Numbered from the stretch's first letter, positions 6,168-14,499 are shown. The stretch is 19,308 nucleotides of DNA from DASZHJ01 sp035581425 (GCA_035581425.1 DATJVP010000162.1:1-19308); one strand, 5' to 3'. Translations and numbers: made by a program. The notes: a model not told the origin generated them from the sequence alone.

Positions 6168-7154
6168 ATGATCGTCATCACCGGCGGCGCGGGATTCATC
6201 GGATCGAACCTGACTGCGGCTCTGGAAGCGCGGGGAGAGGCAAACCTCGTCGTCTGCGACCGGCTCGGGCACGGCGACAAGTGGCGCAATCTCGCCAAGC
6301 GGGAGCTCGCGCAGATCGTGCCGCCCGACCGGCTCCTGGAGTTCCTCGATGCGCACGCAGGGGAGATCGGCGCGATCTTCCACATGGGCGCGGTTTCGGC
6401 GACGACAGAGACCGACGCCGACGCCATCATCGCTGCGAACTTCACCCTCTCGCTCCGGCTCTGGGATTGGTGCGCGCGGCAGGCGGTGAGGTTCTTTTAC
6501 GCCTCCTCGGCCGCAACCTACGGGGCGGGCGAGGCGGGCTTCGCGGATGACGGATCGCCCGCAGCGCTGGCGCGGCTTCGCCCGCTCAATCCCTACGGTT
6601 GGTCGAAGCACCTCTTCGATCGCCGCGTCGCCCGCCTTGCCGAGCGCAGGAAGGCGCTGCCGCCGCAATGGGTGGGCTGCAAATTCTTCAACGTCTATGG
6701 GCCAAACGAGTACCACAAGGGCACTATGCGCAGCGTGGTGGCGCAGCTCTATCCGCTCGTGAAATCCGGGGCGCCGGCGCGGCTCTTCCGCTCCTACCGG
6801 GCGGACGTTCCCGATGGCGGGCAGCGCCGGGATTTCGTCTACGTCCGCGACTGCGTGGAGATGCTGCTCTGGCTCTACGACCATCCGGAGGTGAGTGGCC
6901 TCTTCAACCTCGGCAGCGGCAAGGCGCGGAGCTTCGCCGAGCTCGCGTCGGCGATCTCCCGCGCGGCGGGGCTCGAGCCCAGCATCGAGTATATCGAGAT
7001 GCCCGCGCCGCTCCGCGACATGTACCAATATTTCACGGAGGCGCCGCTCGCGAAGCTGCGCCAAGCCGGATACGCGGCGCCGACCACCTCGATCGAGGAC
7101 GGCGTCGCCGACTACGTCCGCACCTTTCTCGCTACGAACGACCCCTACCGATGA
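6168..7154 (+). CDS. hldD: ADP-L-glycero-D-manno-heptose 6-epimerase
   Basis: A 328-residue extended-SDR epimerase that converts ADP-D-glycero-D-manno-heptose to the L-glycero form used in the LPS inner core. The NADP-binding motif GGAGFIG (6-12) opens the protein. DRLGHGDKWRNL (31-42) is the HldD-specific loop. The catalytic pair is Tyr143 and Lys147 in NPYGWSKHLFD. Later HldD hallmarks are KFFNVYGPNEYHKGTMRSV and QRRDFVYVRDCVEM. Length is typical of the family (about 310-330). Its stop overlaps the lgt start (ATGA), so it probably heads the envelope operon. The upstream gap contains a TATAAC at 6133-6138, but no well-placed -35 box. No other heptose genes (hldE, gmhA, gmhB) are in the window. 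Confidence 0.94.
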   Translation: MIVITGGAGFIGSNLTAALEARGEANLVVCDRLGHGDKWRNLAKRELAQIVPPDRLLEFLDAHAGEIGAIFHMGAVSATTETDADAIIAANFTLSLRLWDWCARQAVRFFYASSAATYGAGEAGFADDGSPAALARLRPLNPYGWSKHLFDRRVARLAERRKALPPQWVGCKFFNVYGPNEYHKGTMRSVVAQLYPLVKSGAPARLFRSYRADVPDGGQRRDFVYVRDCVEMLLWLYDHPEVSGLFNLGSGKARSFAELASAISRAAGLEPSIEYIEMPAPLRDMYQYFTEAPLAKLRQAGYAAPTTSIEDGVADYVRTFLATNDPYR

Positions 7155-8089
7155 TCTTCGCGATACCCTATCCCGCCATCGATCCCGTCCTGGTCGAGAT
7201 CGGCCCCTTCGCTATCCGCTGGTACGCCCTCGCCTATATCGCGGGGCTGCTCATGGGCTGGCGCTATTGCGTGGCGATGGCGCGGCGTCCGCCGAAGGTG
7301 CTCGAGCCCGCGGCGCTCGACGATCTCCTGGTCTGGGTGACGCTCGGCGTGGTGCTCGGCGGGCGCACCGGCTACGTCCTCTTCTACGACCTCCCGAAAT
7401 ACATCGAGCATCCGGTGGAGGCGCTGATGATCTGGAAGGGCGGGATGTCCTTCCACGGCGGCGCCATCGGCGTGATCCTCGCGCTCTATCTCTTCGCAAG
7501 GCAGCGGAAGATAGATTTTCAGCGCCTGGGCGACATACTCGTCTGCGCGGTGCCGATCGGACTCTTCTTCGGGCGAATTGCGAATTTCATCAATGGCGAG
7601 CTCTATGGGAGGGCGACGCACAGCGAATTAGGGATGCTCTTTCCGAGCGAGCTCCTCGCCGATCCGGCGAAAGCCAGCCAGGCGGTGCGCGCCGTATCCG
7701 CTGTCGACCCCCGGCTCGATACGGCAGGCGCAATCGTCGACGCGTATCACCGGAACCCCGAAATCGCGCACCTTCTCGCCCCGATTTTGACGCCGCGCTA
7801 CCCGAGCCAGCTTTTCGAGGCGTTCCTCGAGGGCGCCGTGCTTTTCACCGTCCTCTTCGTGCTGCAGCGATATACCAAGGCGCGCGATCGGCGCGGGTTT
7901 CTTTCCGGCGTCTTCCTCGCGGGCTATGGGCTTGCCCGCATCGTCGCCGAGTTCTTCCGCCAGCCGGATCAGCAGCTCGGGTATCTCCTCTTGCAGACCT
8001 TCACCATGGGGCAGCTCCTTTCGGTGCCGCTGCTGATCGTCGGCACCTGGATGATCCGGCGCTCCTACCGCCAGCCGCTTGCGGCGTGA
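7151..8089 (+). CDS. lgt: prolipoprotein diacylglyceryl transferase
   Basis: A 312-residue inner-membrane enzyme that transfers diacylglycerol from phosphatidylglycerol to the lipobox cysteine of prolipoproteins. The signature GRIANFINGELYGR is at 141-154. The conserved GGMSFHGG with His102 and the RWYALAYIAGLLMGW segment near residue 23 are also present. About seven hydrophobic helices are visible. A soluble stretch of about 60 residues between HSELGMLFP and PRYPSQLFEA is longer than in E. coli and common in Alphaproteobacteria. The last helix is followed by RRSYRQPLAA. The ATG overlaps the hldD stop (ATGA), and the methyltransferase gene follows 13 bases after the lgt stop. Confidence 0.96.
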   Translation: MIFAIPYPAIDPVLVEIGPFAIRWYALAYIAGLLMGWRYCVAMARRPPKVLEPAALDDLLVWVTLGVVLGGRTGYVLFYDLPKYIEHPVEALMIWKGGMSFHGGAIGVILALYLFARQRKIDFQRLGDILVCAVPIGLFFGRIANFINGELYGRATHSELGMLFPSELLADPAKASQAVRAVSAVDPRLDTAGAIVDAYHRNPEIAHLLAPILTPRYPSQLFEAFLEGAVLFTVLFVLQRYTKARDRRGFLSGVFLAGYGLARIVAEFFRQPDQQLGYLLLQTFTMGQLLSVPLLIVGTWMIRRSYRQPLAA

Positions 8090-8102
8090 GGCGGTACGCG
8101 CC

Positions 8103-9200
8103 ATGACGCCGCTCGGCGGGCTCATCGCGCGGCGTATCCGCGCGACAGGCCCGATCACCGTCGCGGAATACATGACCGAAGCCCTGCAGCATCCGCGCTT
8201 CGGCTACTACGCGACCCGCGACCCGCTCGGCGCCGCCGGCGATTTCATAACGGCGCCCGAGGTGAGCCAAATTTTCGGCGAGCTCATCGGCCTCTGGTGC
8301 GCAGAAGCCTGGATGCGCCTTGGGCGTCCGGACCCAATGCTGCTCATCGAGCTCGGACCCGGTAGGGGCACGCTGATGGCGGATGCGCTCCGCGCGGCGA
8401 AGGCCGTACCGGAGTTCCACCGCGCCCTGCGATTGCACCTCGTCGAGACCAGCCCCGCACTCCGCGCACTCCAAGCGAAGGCGCTCGCGGGTGTCGAGTC
8501 TAGCTGGCACGCGACGCTCGACACTGTTCCCGAAGGACCGCTGCTCGTTGTCGCAAACGAGTTTCTGGACGCGCTGCCGATCCGGCAATTCCAACGCGGC
8601 GATGGCGAATGGCGCGAACGCCGGATCGGCCTCGGCCCCGATGGGGAGAGCCTCGTCTTCGTGCTCGAAGGCAGGGAAAGCCCCGCCGCGGCCCTGGTAT
8701 CACCGCGCCTCGCGGGGGCAGCCGCCGGCGCCATCGCCGAGGTTTGCCCGGCGGCATCGGCGCTGAGCGCCGCGCTTGCCCGCCGGATTGTGCGCACGGG
8801 TGGAGCGGCCCTCCTGATCGATTACGGGCACGTGAGGTCCGCCTGCGGCGAGACGCTACAAGCAGTGCGCGCGCATCGCCCCCATCTCGTCCTCGAGGAG
8901 CCCGGCAGCGCAGACATCACCGCTCACGTCGATTTCGAGGCCGTCGCTGCCGCGGCGCGGAGCGCTGGGGCCGTCGTGCGAGGGCCGGTGACGCAGGGCG
9001 ACTTTTTGCGCGCTCTCGGCATCGACCTGCGCAAGCATCGACTCCTGGAGTCGGCGACGGCGGAGCAGCGCCAATCCATCGAGAGCGGCGTGCGGCGCTT
9101 GATCGATCCCGCGGAAATGGGCACGCTCTTCAAGGTGCTCGCTCTCACCCACCCGGCGCTCGCCGCGCCCGAGGGCTTCACGGAGACCGCAACGCCGTGA
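8103..9200 (+). CDS. SAM-dependent methyltransferase, COG1565 / NDUFAF7 (MidA) family
   Basis: A 365-residue class I methyltransferase. The SAM-binding motif LLIELGPGRGTLMADALRA occupies about 80-98. Family-specific signatures are ARRIRATGPITVAEYMTEAL at the start, HPRFGYYATRDPLGAAGDFITAPEVSQIFGELIG (30-63), VANEFLDALPIRQF and LLIDYGH. The eukaryotic homologue NDUFAF7 methylates an arginine of a complex I subunit. Whether the bacterial protein does the same is inference. An earlier TTG at 8079 would overlap lgt; the ATG at 8103, with GAGGCGG upstream, is preferred. Its stop overlaps the GTG start of pgeF (GTGA). Confidence 0.92.
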   Translation: MTPLGGLIARRIRATGPITVAEYMTEALQHPRFGYYATRDPLGAAGDFITAPEVSQIFGELIGLWCAEAWMRLGRPDPMLLIELGPGRGTLMADALRAAKAVPEFHRALRLHLVETSPALRALQAKALAGVESSWHATLDTVPEGPLLVVANEFLDALPIRQFQRGDGEWRERRIGLGPDGESLVFVLEGRESPAAALVSPRLAGAAAGAIAEVCPAASALSAALARRIVRTGGAALLIDYGHVRSACGETLQAVRAHRPHLVLEEPGSADITAHVDFEAVAAAARSAGAVVRGPVTQGDFLRALGIDLRKHRLLESATAEQRQSIESGVRRLIDPAEMGTLFKVLALTHPALAAPEGFTETATP

Positions 9201-9961
9201 TCGTCGCCGACATCCTCGACACCTCGGGCATCCGACACGGCTTCTTCACGCGGATAGGCGGCGTGAGCGCCGGACTATTCTCCTCGCTCAATTGCGGCTT
9301 CGGCTCCGGCGACGAAGCGGCCAAGGTCGCGGAGAATCGTGCCCGCGTGGCCGAGACGCTGGACCTCGACGCAGAGCGGCTCGTCACCTGCTATCAGATC
9401 CACAGCGCCGAGATCGTCGAGGTGGAGACCCCGTGGCGGCGCGAAGAGGCCCCGCGGGCCGACGGCATGGTGACGACGGTTCCGGGCATCGCGCTCGGCG
9501 TTCTTGCCGCCGACTGTGCACCGGTACTGTTCGCTGACAGGGAGGCAGGCGTCGTCGGCGCCTGTCACGCGGGCTGGCGCGGCGCGCTCAACGGCGTCGT
9601 CGAAGCGACGCTCGCGGCGATGCGCCGCCGCGGCGCGCGGCTCGACCGCATCGCCGCCGCGGTCGGCCCTTGCATCGGCAAGGCCTCCTACGAGGTCGGT
9701 CCGGAATTCCCTGCGCCTTTCCTCGCGGAGTCATCGGAGAACGCGCAGTTCTTTGTGCCGGCGACGCGGACGGGACATTCGCTTTTCGACCTCGCGGGCT
9801 ACGTGCTGCGGCGCTTGCGCCGGGACGGCATCACCCGCATCGCGCATACCGGTGGCGACACGCTCGCGGAGGAAGACCGCTTCTTCTCCTACCGGCGCGC
9901 CACGCTCCGGCACGAGCGCGACTACGGAAGGCTGATCTCCGCGATCGCCTTGGAACCCTGA
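9197..9961 (+). CDS. pgeF: peptidoglycan editing factor PgeF (YfiH/laccase-domain family)
   Basis: A 254-residue protein of the multi-copper-oxidase-like YfiH family. Metal-site residues are His69 (YQIHSAEI), Cys107 (AADCAPVL) and His124 (GACHAGWRG). GPCIGKASYEVG and the C-terminal FFSYRR segment complete the pattern. The E. coli member hydrolyses wrongly built (L-Ser-containing) muropeptide precursors, and human LACC1/FAMIN is a purine nucleoside enzyme; either activity is possible. The start is a GTG that overlaps the methyltransferase stop, and no later Met fits the conserved IRHGFFTR opening. Length matches the family (about 245-260). The next gene starts 22 bases downstream. Confidence 0.94.
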   Translation: MIVADILDTSGIRHGFFTRIGGVSAGLFSSLNCGFGSGDEAAKVAENRARVAETLDLDAERLVTCYQIHSAEIVEVETPWRREEAPRADGMVTTVPGIALGVLAADCAPVLFADREAGVVGACHAGWRGALNGVVEATLAAMRRRGARLDRIAAAVGPCIGKASYEVGPEFPAPFLAESSENAQFFVPATRTGHSLFDLAGYVLRRLRRDGITRIAHTGGDTLAEEDRFFSYRRATLRHERDYGRLISAIALEP

Positions 9962-9983
9962 TGCTCCGGAGGAGTTGAGAGGC

Positions 9984-11105
9984 ATGGCTTGGCAGTTTGC
10001 ACGCACGCCCGAGGCGGCGGCGGAGACTTGCTTCCCGCGCGACTACGCGGCGGCTCGACAGCAGTTTCTCGACCTCGCGAAGCACGCGCATCTCCCCGTT
10101 ATGACCTACGGCAATCCCAACAAGGGGCCGGCGGGAGAACCGCTCGGGACTGACGCGGCGCTGCAGGGTCCCACGGATGCGAAGGCCCTGCTCGTGACGA
10201 TCTCCGCGACGCATGGCGTCGAAGGTTTCTGCGGCTCGGGCGCGCAGGCGGACTGGCTCACGGCGGCGGCGGGAGCGAGCCTTCCGCCGGGCGTTGCGAT
10301 CCTGCACCTCCACGCCATCAATCCCCACGGATTCGCCTGGCTTCGACGCGTCACCGAGGAAGGCGTCGATCTCAACCGCAACTTCGTCGATTTCGGCAAG
10401 CCGCTCCCGGAGAATTCCGCTTACGACCTTCTCGCCGACGCCTTCGTGCCGCGGTCGCTCGATCCCGGCGTGGTCGCCACGGGCGAGGCGCGGATCAAGG
10501 CCTATCGCGAGCAGCACGGCGACCGCGGCCTGCAATCCGCGCGAAGCGGCGGGCAATACAAGCACCCCAGCGGCATCTTCTTCGGCGGCACCAAGTCCAC
10601 CTGGTCGCGCCAGACGCTCGAGCGCGTCATCGGCGACTACGACCTGAAATCGCGCGCGCGCGTCGCCGTCATCGACTACCACACGGGGCTCGGCCCCTAC
10701 GGCTACGGCGAGCTCATCTGCGATCACGATCCCGGCTCGCCCAACCTCGCGCTGGCGGAGGCATGGTTCGGCGAGAGCGTCACGGTGCCGCTTCTCGGCA
10801 CTTCGGCCTCGGTCCCGAAGCACGGCACCGCGGGCGTCGATTTCTGGCAGAAGCATCTGGGCCCGCGCGTCGTCTACAACGCGCTCGAGTTCGGCACCTT
10901 CAGCCCAGAGCGGGGACGCGGCCCCATGCGCGAGGACCACGTCCTGCACGCGCGCGGCCCCGTCGACTGGGCCGACCCCGAGACGCAGCGCATCAAGCGC
11001 AACCTCCGCCGTCATTTCTATCCGGACACGCGGCCCTGGCGAGAGCTGGTCCTGTTCCGGAGCCGCCAGGTGCTGACGCAGGCGATCGCGGGCCTCACGG
11101 AATGA
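9984..11105 (+). CDS. M14-like metallopeptidase, DUF2817 family
   Basis: A 373-residue protein that shows the M14 zinc carboxypeptidase layout. The zinc motif HGVE (77-80) lies in ISATHGVEGFCGSG. NPHGFAW and DLNRNF (129-134) form the substrate-carboxylate region. DYHTGLGPYG (231-240) carries the third zinc ligand His233. LEFGTF with Glu302 is the likely general base. No signal peptide is seen, so it should be cytoplasmic. Its substrate is unknown; short peptides or N-acyl amino acids are candidates. GGAGGAG lies 9 bases upstream of the ATG. Its stop overlaps the start of the next gene, a periplasmic solute-binding protein (ATGA). That join suggests that the peptidase acts on something the binding protein captures or senses. 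Confidence 0.85.
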   Translation: MAWQFARTPEAAAETCFPRDYAAARQQFLDLAKHAHLPVMTYGNPNKGPAGEPLGTDAALQGPTDAKALLVTISATHGVEGFCGSGAQADWLTAAAGASLPPGVAILHLHAINPHGFAWLRRVTEEGVDLNRNFVDFGKPLPENSAYDLLADAFVPRSLDPGVVATGEARIKAYREQHGDRGLQSARSGGQYKHPSGIFFGGTKSTWSRQTLERVIGDYDLKSRARVAVIDYHTGLGPYGYGELICDHDPGSPNLALAEAWFGESVTVPLLGTSASVPKHGTAGVDFWQKHLGPRVVYNALEFGTFSPERGRGPMREDHVLHARGPVDWADPETQRIKRNLRRHFYPDTRPWRELVLFRSRQVLTQAIAGLTE

Positions 11106-11905
11106 TCCGCTCTCTTTCGGCGATGGCCGCGCTCGTGGTGTTAAGCGCGGTAATGTTGGGTGGCGCGCGGGCAGCCGAATTCGAGCTCATGGAGGCGCGC
11201 GCTCAGCTCACCCCCACCGGCAAGCTCCGCGTGGCCTTCATGCTCGAAAACCAAGCCCTCGTCTCGGGGCAGAGCGAGAGCGGCGAGGTCCGTGGCCTCG
11301 CCGGCGATCTCGCGCGCGCGATCGCGGAGCGGGCCGGAGTCCCCTTGCAGCCGCGCGTCTATTCGACCCGGGGCACCTTCGAAGTCAGCCTCGGACGCGG
11401 CGAGTGGGACCTCGAGTTCAACACGCGCGATCCCCGCTACGCCAGCTACGTCGATTTCAGCCCCAGTTTCGTCAACGTCGATCAGGTCTATCTCGTTCCG
11501 CCCGGCAAGACGCTCAAGGAGATGACGGAGGTCGACCGCAAGGGAGTGCGCGTCGCCGCCATTGCGAATTCCGATGCCGAGGGTCTGCTCTTCGGCTTCA
11601 TCAAGGAGGCACAAATCCTGCGGGTCTCGCAGGATCCGGAGCCGACGATCCGGCTGCTGAAAACCGGCGCGGTCGAGGCGTTTGCAGGGAGCGCCGAATA
11701 TCTCTCGGGGATCGCGGCCCAGCTTCCGGGGAGCCGCTTCCTGCCGGGCCGTTTTGCGACGGTTCCCGCGGCAATTGGCGTGGCACGCGGTCGGCCGGCG
11801 GCGCTCGCCTTCGTCAATCAGTTCCTGGCAGAGGCCAAGACGTCGGGACTCATCCAGCGTGCCATCGAGGGCGCGCACCTGCACGGGGTCTCGGTCGCAC
11901 CCTGA
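11102..11905 (+). CDS. periplasmic substrate-binding protein, family 3 (amino-acid type)
   Basis: A 267-residue protein. A Sec signal peptide (residues 1-24, cleavage after ARA) leads into a family-3 solute-binding domain. Landmarks are GKLRVAFMLENQALVSG (about 39-55), GLAGDLARAIAERAGVPLQPRVY (60-82), GEWDLEFNTRDPRYASYVDFSPSF, and LLKTGAVEAFAGSAEYL in the second lobe. Family-3 proteins usually feed polar amino-acid ABC importers, but no permease or ATPase gene is adjacent, so this is an orphan binding protein. It may serve a distant transporter or a sensor. The ATG overlaps the DUF2817 stop. A 99-base gap to aspC follows, without an obvious terminator. Confidence 0.85.
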   Translation: MIRSLSAMAALVVLSAVMLGGARAAEFELMEARAQLTPTGKLRVAFMLENQALVSGQSESGEVRGLAGDLARAIAERAGVPLQPRVYSTRGTFEVSLGRGEWDLEFNTRDPRYASYVDFSPSFVNVDQVYLVPPGKTLKEMTEVDRKGVRVAAIANSDAEGLLFGFIKEAQILRVSQDPEPTIRLLKTGAVEAFAGSAEYLSGIAAQLPGSRFLPGRFATVPAAIGVARGRPAALAFVNQFLAEAKTSGLIQRAIEGAHLHGVSVAP

Positions 11906-12004
11906 GGGCGCCGCAGACCTGCCGCGCGGCCGGGGCTGTTGCGCGATAGGGGCGAGGCCATTACGGTAGCCGCTCCCTTTCACAACCAACCGACGCGAGT
12001 TCCC

Positions 12005-13204
12005 ATGTCTTTCCTTGCCGACCGCCTGAGCCGCATCAAGCCCTCGCCCACCATCGCCATGTCGGACAAGGCGAAGGAGCTGAAGGCTGCGGGCAAGGAC
12101 GTGATCGGCCTCAGCGCCGGCGAGCCCGATTTCGACACGCCGCAGAACGTCAAGGACGCGGCGAAGCGCGCGATCGACGCGGGCGACACCAAATACACCG
12201 CCGTCGACGGCACGCCCGCGCTCAAGAAGGCGATCGCTGCGAAGTTCAAGCGCGAGAACGGGCTCGACTACGCGCCCAACCAGATCATCGTCGGCACCGG
12301 CGGCAAGCAGGTGCTCTTCAACGCGCTCCTCGCCACGGTAAACGCCGGCGACGAGGTCGTGATCCCTGCTCCCTATTGGGTCTCCTATCCCGACATCGTG
12401 GCGCTCGCGGAAGGGACGCCGGTCCCCGTCGCCTGCTCGCAGAACAACGGATTCCGGCTTCGGCCCGAAGATCTCGACGCGGCGATCACGAATAAGACCA
12501 AGTGGCTTATCCTGAACTCGCCCTCCAATCCAACGGGCGCCGCCTACAGCGCCGAGGACCTGCGGGCGCTCGCGGACGTGCTGCTGAAGCATCCGCATGT
12601 CTGGGTGCTCACGGACGACATGTACGAGCATTTGCTCTATGACGGCTGCTTCGCGACGATCGCGCAGGTCGAGCCGAAGCTCTATCCGCGCGCGCTCACC
12701 ATGAACGGCGTCTCCAAGGCCTATTGCATGACGGGTTGGCGCATCGGCTATGCCGGCGGGCCGAGCGAGCTGATCAAGTCGATGTCTACCTTGCAGTCGC
12801 AATCGACCTCGAATCCGAGTTCGATCAGCCAGGCGGCGGCCGTGGAAGCGCTCTCGGGCCCGCAAGATTTCATCCCGAAGAACAACGCCGTCTTCAAGGA
12901 GCGGCGTGACCTCGTCGTCGACATGCTCAACAAGGCGCAGGGCATCCACTGTCCGCGCCCGGAGGGTGCTTTCTACGTCTATCCCTCCTGCGCGGGAACG
13001 CTGGGCAAGCGCACGCCCAAGGGCAAGACGATCGAGAACGACACCGATTTCGTCCAGTACCTCCTCGAGGCCGAGGGGGTGGCGGTGGTGCAGGGCGCGG
13101 CCTTCGGGCTCTCGCCGCACTTCCGCATCTCCTATGCGACCGCGACTGAGGTGCTGCGCGACGCCTGCACACGCATCCAGCGCGCTTGCGCCGCGCTCAA
13201 ATAA
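12005..13204 (+). CDS. aspartate/aromatic-type aminotransferase, class I fold, subgroup Ib
   Basis: A 399-residue cytoplasmic PLP enzyme that should interconvert aspartate and oxaloacetate with 2-oxoglutarate as acceptor, the usual 'AatA/AspC' annotation in Alphaproteobacteria. Motifs are GLSAGEPDFDTP (35-46), KYTAVDGTPALKKAI, the Asn-containing NSPSNPTG (171-178), DDMYEHL with Tyr207, and the PLP lysine Lys238 in NGVSKAYCMTGWRIGYAGG. The substrate-carboxylate arginine lies in HFRISYAT near the end. Subgroup Ib enzymes can also act on prephenate or aromatic acids. The start ATG has only a weak ribosome site (GCGAG), but it is the natural MSFLADRLSRI opening of the family. The SDR gene follows after 25 bases. 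Confidence 0.94.
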   Translation: MSFLADRLSRIKPSPTIAMSDKAKELKAAGKDVIGLSAGEPDFDTPQNVKDAAKRAIDAGDTKYTAVDGTPALKKAIAAKFKRENGLDYAPNQIIVGTGGKQVLFNALLATVNAGDEVVIPAPYWVSYPDIVALAEGTPVPVACSQNNGFRLRPEDLDAAITNKTKWLILNSPSNPTGAAYSAEDLRALADVLLKHPHVWVLTDDMYEHLLYDGCFATIAQVEPKLYPRALTMNGVSKAYCMTGWRIGYAGGPSELIKSMSTLQSQSTSNPSSISQAAAVEALSGPQDFIPKNNAVFKERRDLVVDMLNKAQGIHCPRPEGAFYVYPSCAGTLGKRTPKGKTIENDTDFVQYLLEAEGVAVVQGAAFGLSPHFRISYATATEVLRDACTRIQRACAALK

Positions 13205-13229
13205 GGCTCAGCGGGGAGGGAAAATTCCG

Positions 13230-13988
13230 ATGGCTCAGCACAGCAAGGTCGCGGTAGTGACGGGGGCGGGGAGTGGCATCGGGAGAGCGGCCGCGCTCGC
13301 GCTCATGAAGGACGGCTTTTCCGTCGCGATCGCCGGACGACGCATGGACGCGCTACAGGAGACGGCGTCGCTCGGCAAACCCACCAATGCCGCAGTCCTG
13401 CCGGTGCCGACGGATGTCGGCAATCCAGACTCCGTGCGTGCGCTCTTCGCGAAGGTGAAGGAGAGCTTCGGCCGCCTCGACGTACTCTTCAACAACGCCG
13501 GCACCGGGGCGCCTGCAATCCCGATGGAGGAGTTGACCTACGAGCAGTGGAAGACCGTTGTCGACGCCAACCTCACGGGCTCGTTCCTCTGCGCGCAGGA
13601 GGCGATCAAGCTCATGAAGGCGCAGAATCCCAAGGGCGGGCGCATCATCAACAACGGCTCGATCTCCGCGCACACGCCCCGGCCGTTCTCAGCGCCCTAT
13701 ACTGCGACGAAGCACGCGATCACTGGCCTCACCAAGTCGATCGCGCTCGACGGCCGCAAGCACGACATCGTCTGCTGCCAGATCGACATCGGCAACGCCG
13801 CAACGCCCATGACCGAGCGGATGATGAAGGGCGTGCCCCAGCCCAACGGCGAGATGATGGTGGAGCCGCGCATGGACGTCGCCCACGTCGCGAGCGCCGT
13901 CTCCTACATGGCGAGCCTGCCCCTCGACGCCAACGTCCAATTCATGACGATCATGGCGCCGAAGATGCCGTTCATTGGGCGGGGGTAA
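13230..13988 (+). CDS. SDR family oxidoreductase
   Basis: A 252-residue classical short-chain dehydrogenase. The cofactor loop TGAGSGIG is at 11-18, NNAG at 88-91, and the catalytic Ser lies in NNGSISAHTP (about 141-150). Tyr157 and Lys161 lie in APYTATKHAITG. Arg37-Arg38 after the second strand (IAGRR) point to NADP(H) preference. The C-terminal stretch PRMDVAHVASAVSYMASLP and a short APKMPFIGRG tail are shared by many close SDR proteins of unknown substrate, so I give none. GGGGAGGG lies about 10 bases upstream of the ATG. It is probably co-transcribed with the aminotransferase gene. It converges on the small minus-strand ORF ending at 14003. Confidence 0.92.
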   Translation: MAQHSKVAVVTGAGSGIGRAAALALMKDGFSVAIAGRRMDALQETASLGKPTNAAVLPVPTDVGNPDSVRALFAKVKESFGRLDVLFNNAGTGAPAIPMEELTYEQWKTVVDANLTGSFLCAQEAIKLMKAQNPKGGRIINNGSISAHTPRPFSAPYTATKHAITGLTKSIALDGRKHDIVCCQIDIGNAATPMTERMMKGVPQPNGEMMVEPRMDVAHVASAVSYMASLPLDANVQFMTIMAPKMPFIGRG

Positions 13989-14002
13989 GGGCCGGCGGAC
14001 AA

Positions 14003-14215
14003 TCAGGCGAGGTCGTCGAGGTCGGGATATTCACGATAGATAGCACCTAAGATGTCGGTTTCGATTAGACCAATGACCGTGCCGACTGCTCGTGCGACGG
14101 CCTCGAATTCATCGCGGCTACTGCACTGATCTCGAGTCAGCCTGACAATCCTTGAAAGTTCCGTGATCGCCTTCAGTGAAAGGTCCTTTACGGCCTCGGC
14201 ACACGCTTTGTCCAA
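14003..14215 (-). CDS. small hypothetical protein B' (paralogue of 14500-14742)
   Basis: A 70-residue, mostly helical, acidic protein of a family I do not recognise. It starts with TTG, but that TTG is preceded by AAAGGAGG at 6 bases, the best ribosome site in this block, so the start is well supported. It aligns with the 80-residue ORF upstream (B). Shared positions include Met1, Lys3, Ala6, Val9, Ala16, Glu19-Leu20, Leu26, Asp29, Cys31, an A-[RK]-A-[VI] step and a Pro-Asp-Leu near the C-terminus. That is about 16 identities by eye, plus many conservative changes. No signal peptide or membrane helix is visible. The stop lies 14 bases from the convergent SDR gene. Confidence 0.65.
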   Translation of the reverse strand: MDKACAEAVKDLSLKAITELSRIVRLTRDQCSSRDEFEAVARAVGTVIGLIETDILGAIYREYPDLDDLA

Positions 14216-14257
14216 GATTGCCTCCTTTGGAAAAGTTCGACGGAATCGCCTTGGATC

Positions 14258-14476
14258 TCAATTCAGGGAACCAACACACTCGCGATAGCACCTTCGATAT
14301 TCGGAGGTTTGCAAGTCACCCGACGGCGACCGAAGCACGTGTAGACATTCGTTGAGGCGTCGATTTTTTCTTTCCGTCTTGCTCTCCGCAAGGGACGTGC
14401 CCGGGGAAGCGACCCCTTTAGGAGTGTTGGTTTCGGGGTCGCCTGAAGCGCCACGGACCCCGGCCGAAACCATCAT
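14258..14476 (-). CDS. small hypothetical protein A' (Cys-containing)
   Basis: A possible 72-residue protein. The first 40 residues are low-complexity and polar (Gly, Ser, Pro, Lys, Glu). The last 30 look folded and hold three cysteines (LNECLHVL, then RRCYRECVGSL). The RC-x-x-EC motif recurs in the ORF at 14786-14986 (SRCIEECHEKL), which holds the same place relative to its neighbour. Support is weaker than for B and B': there is only a weak AGAAGAA ribosome site, and a second ATG follows directly. It lies 23 bases after the stop of B and 42 bases before B'. No function can be assigned. Confidence 0.4.
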   Translation of the reverse strand: MMVSAGVRGASGDPETNTPKGVASPGTSLAESKTERKNRRLNECLHVLRSPSGDLQTSEYRRCYRECVGSLN

Positions 14477-14499
14477 CCGTGTGGTTCTTCTGAACGGGA

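Noticed and set aside
6599..7150. In-frame upstream extension of lgt for 184 codons through hldD.
   Set aside because: The translation there is shadow sequence of hldD. Homology and the ATGA joint fix the lgt start at 7151.
11141..13120. A 659-residue open frame on the minus strand opposite the family-3 binding protein and the aminotransferase.
   Set aside because: It is Arg/Leu/Asp-rich without family motifs, and it lies antisense to two genes with complete catalytic or binding signatures. Long antisense frames are expected in GC-rich DNA.
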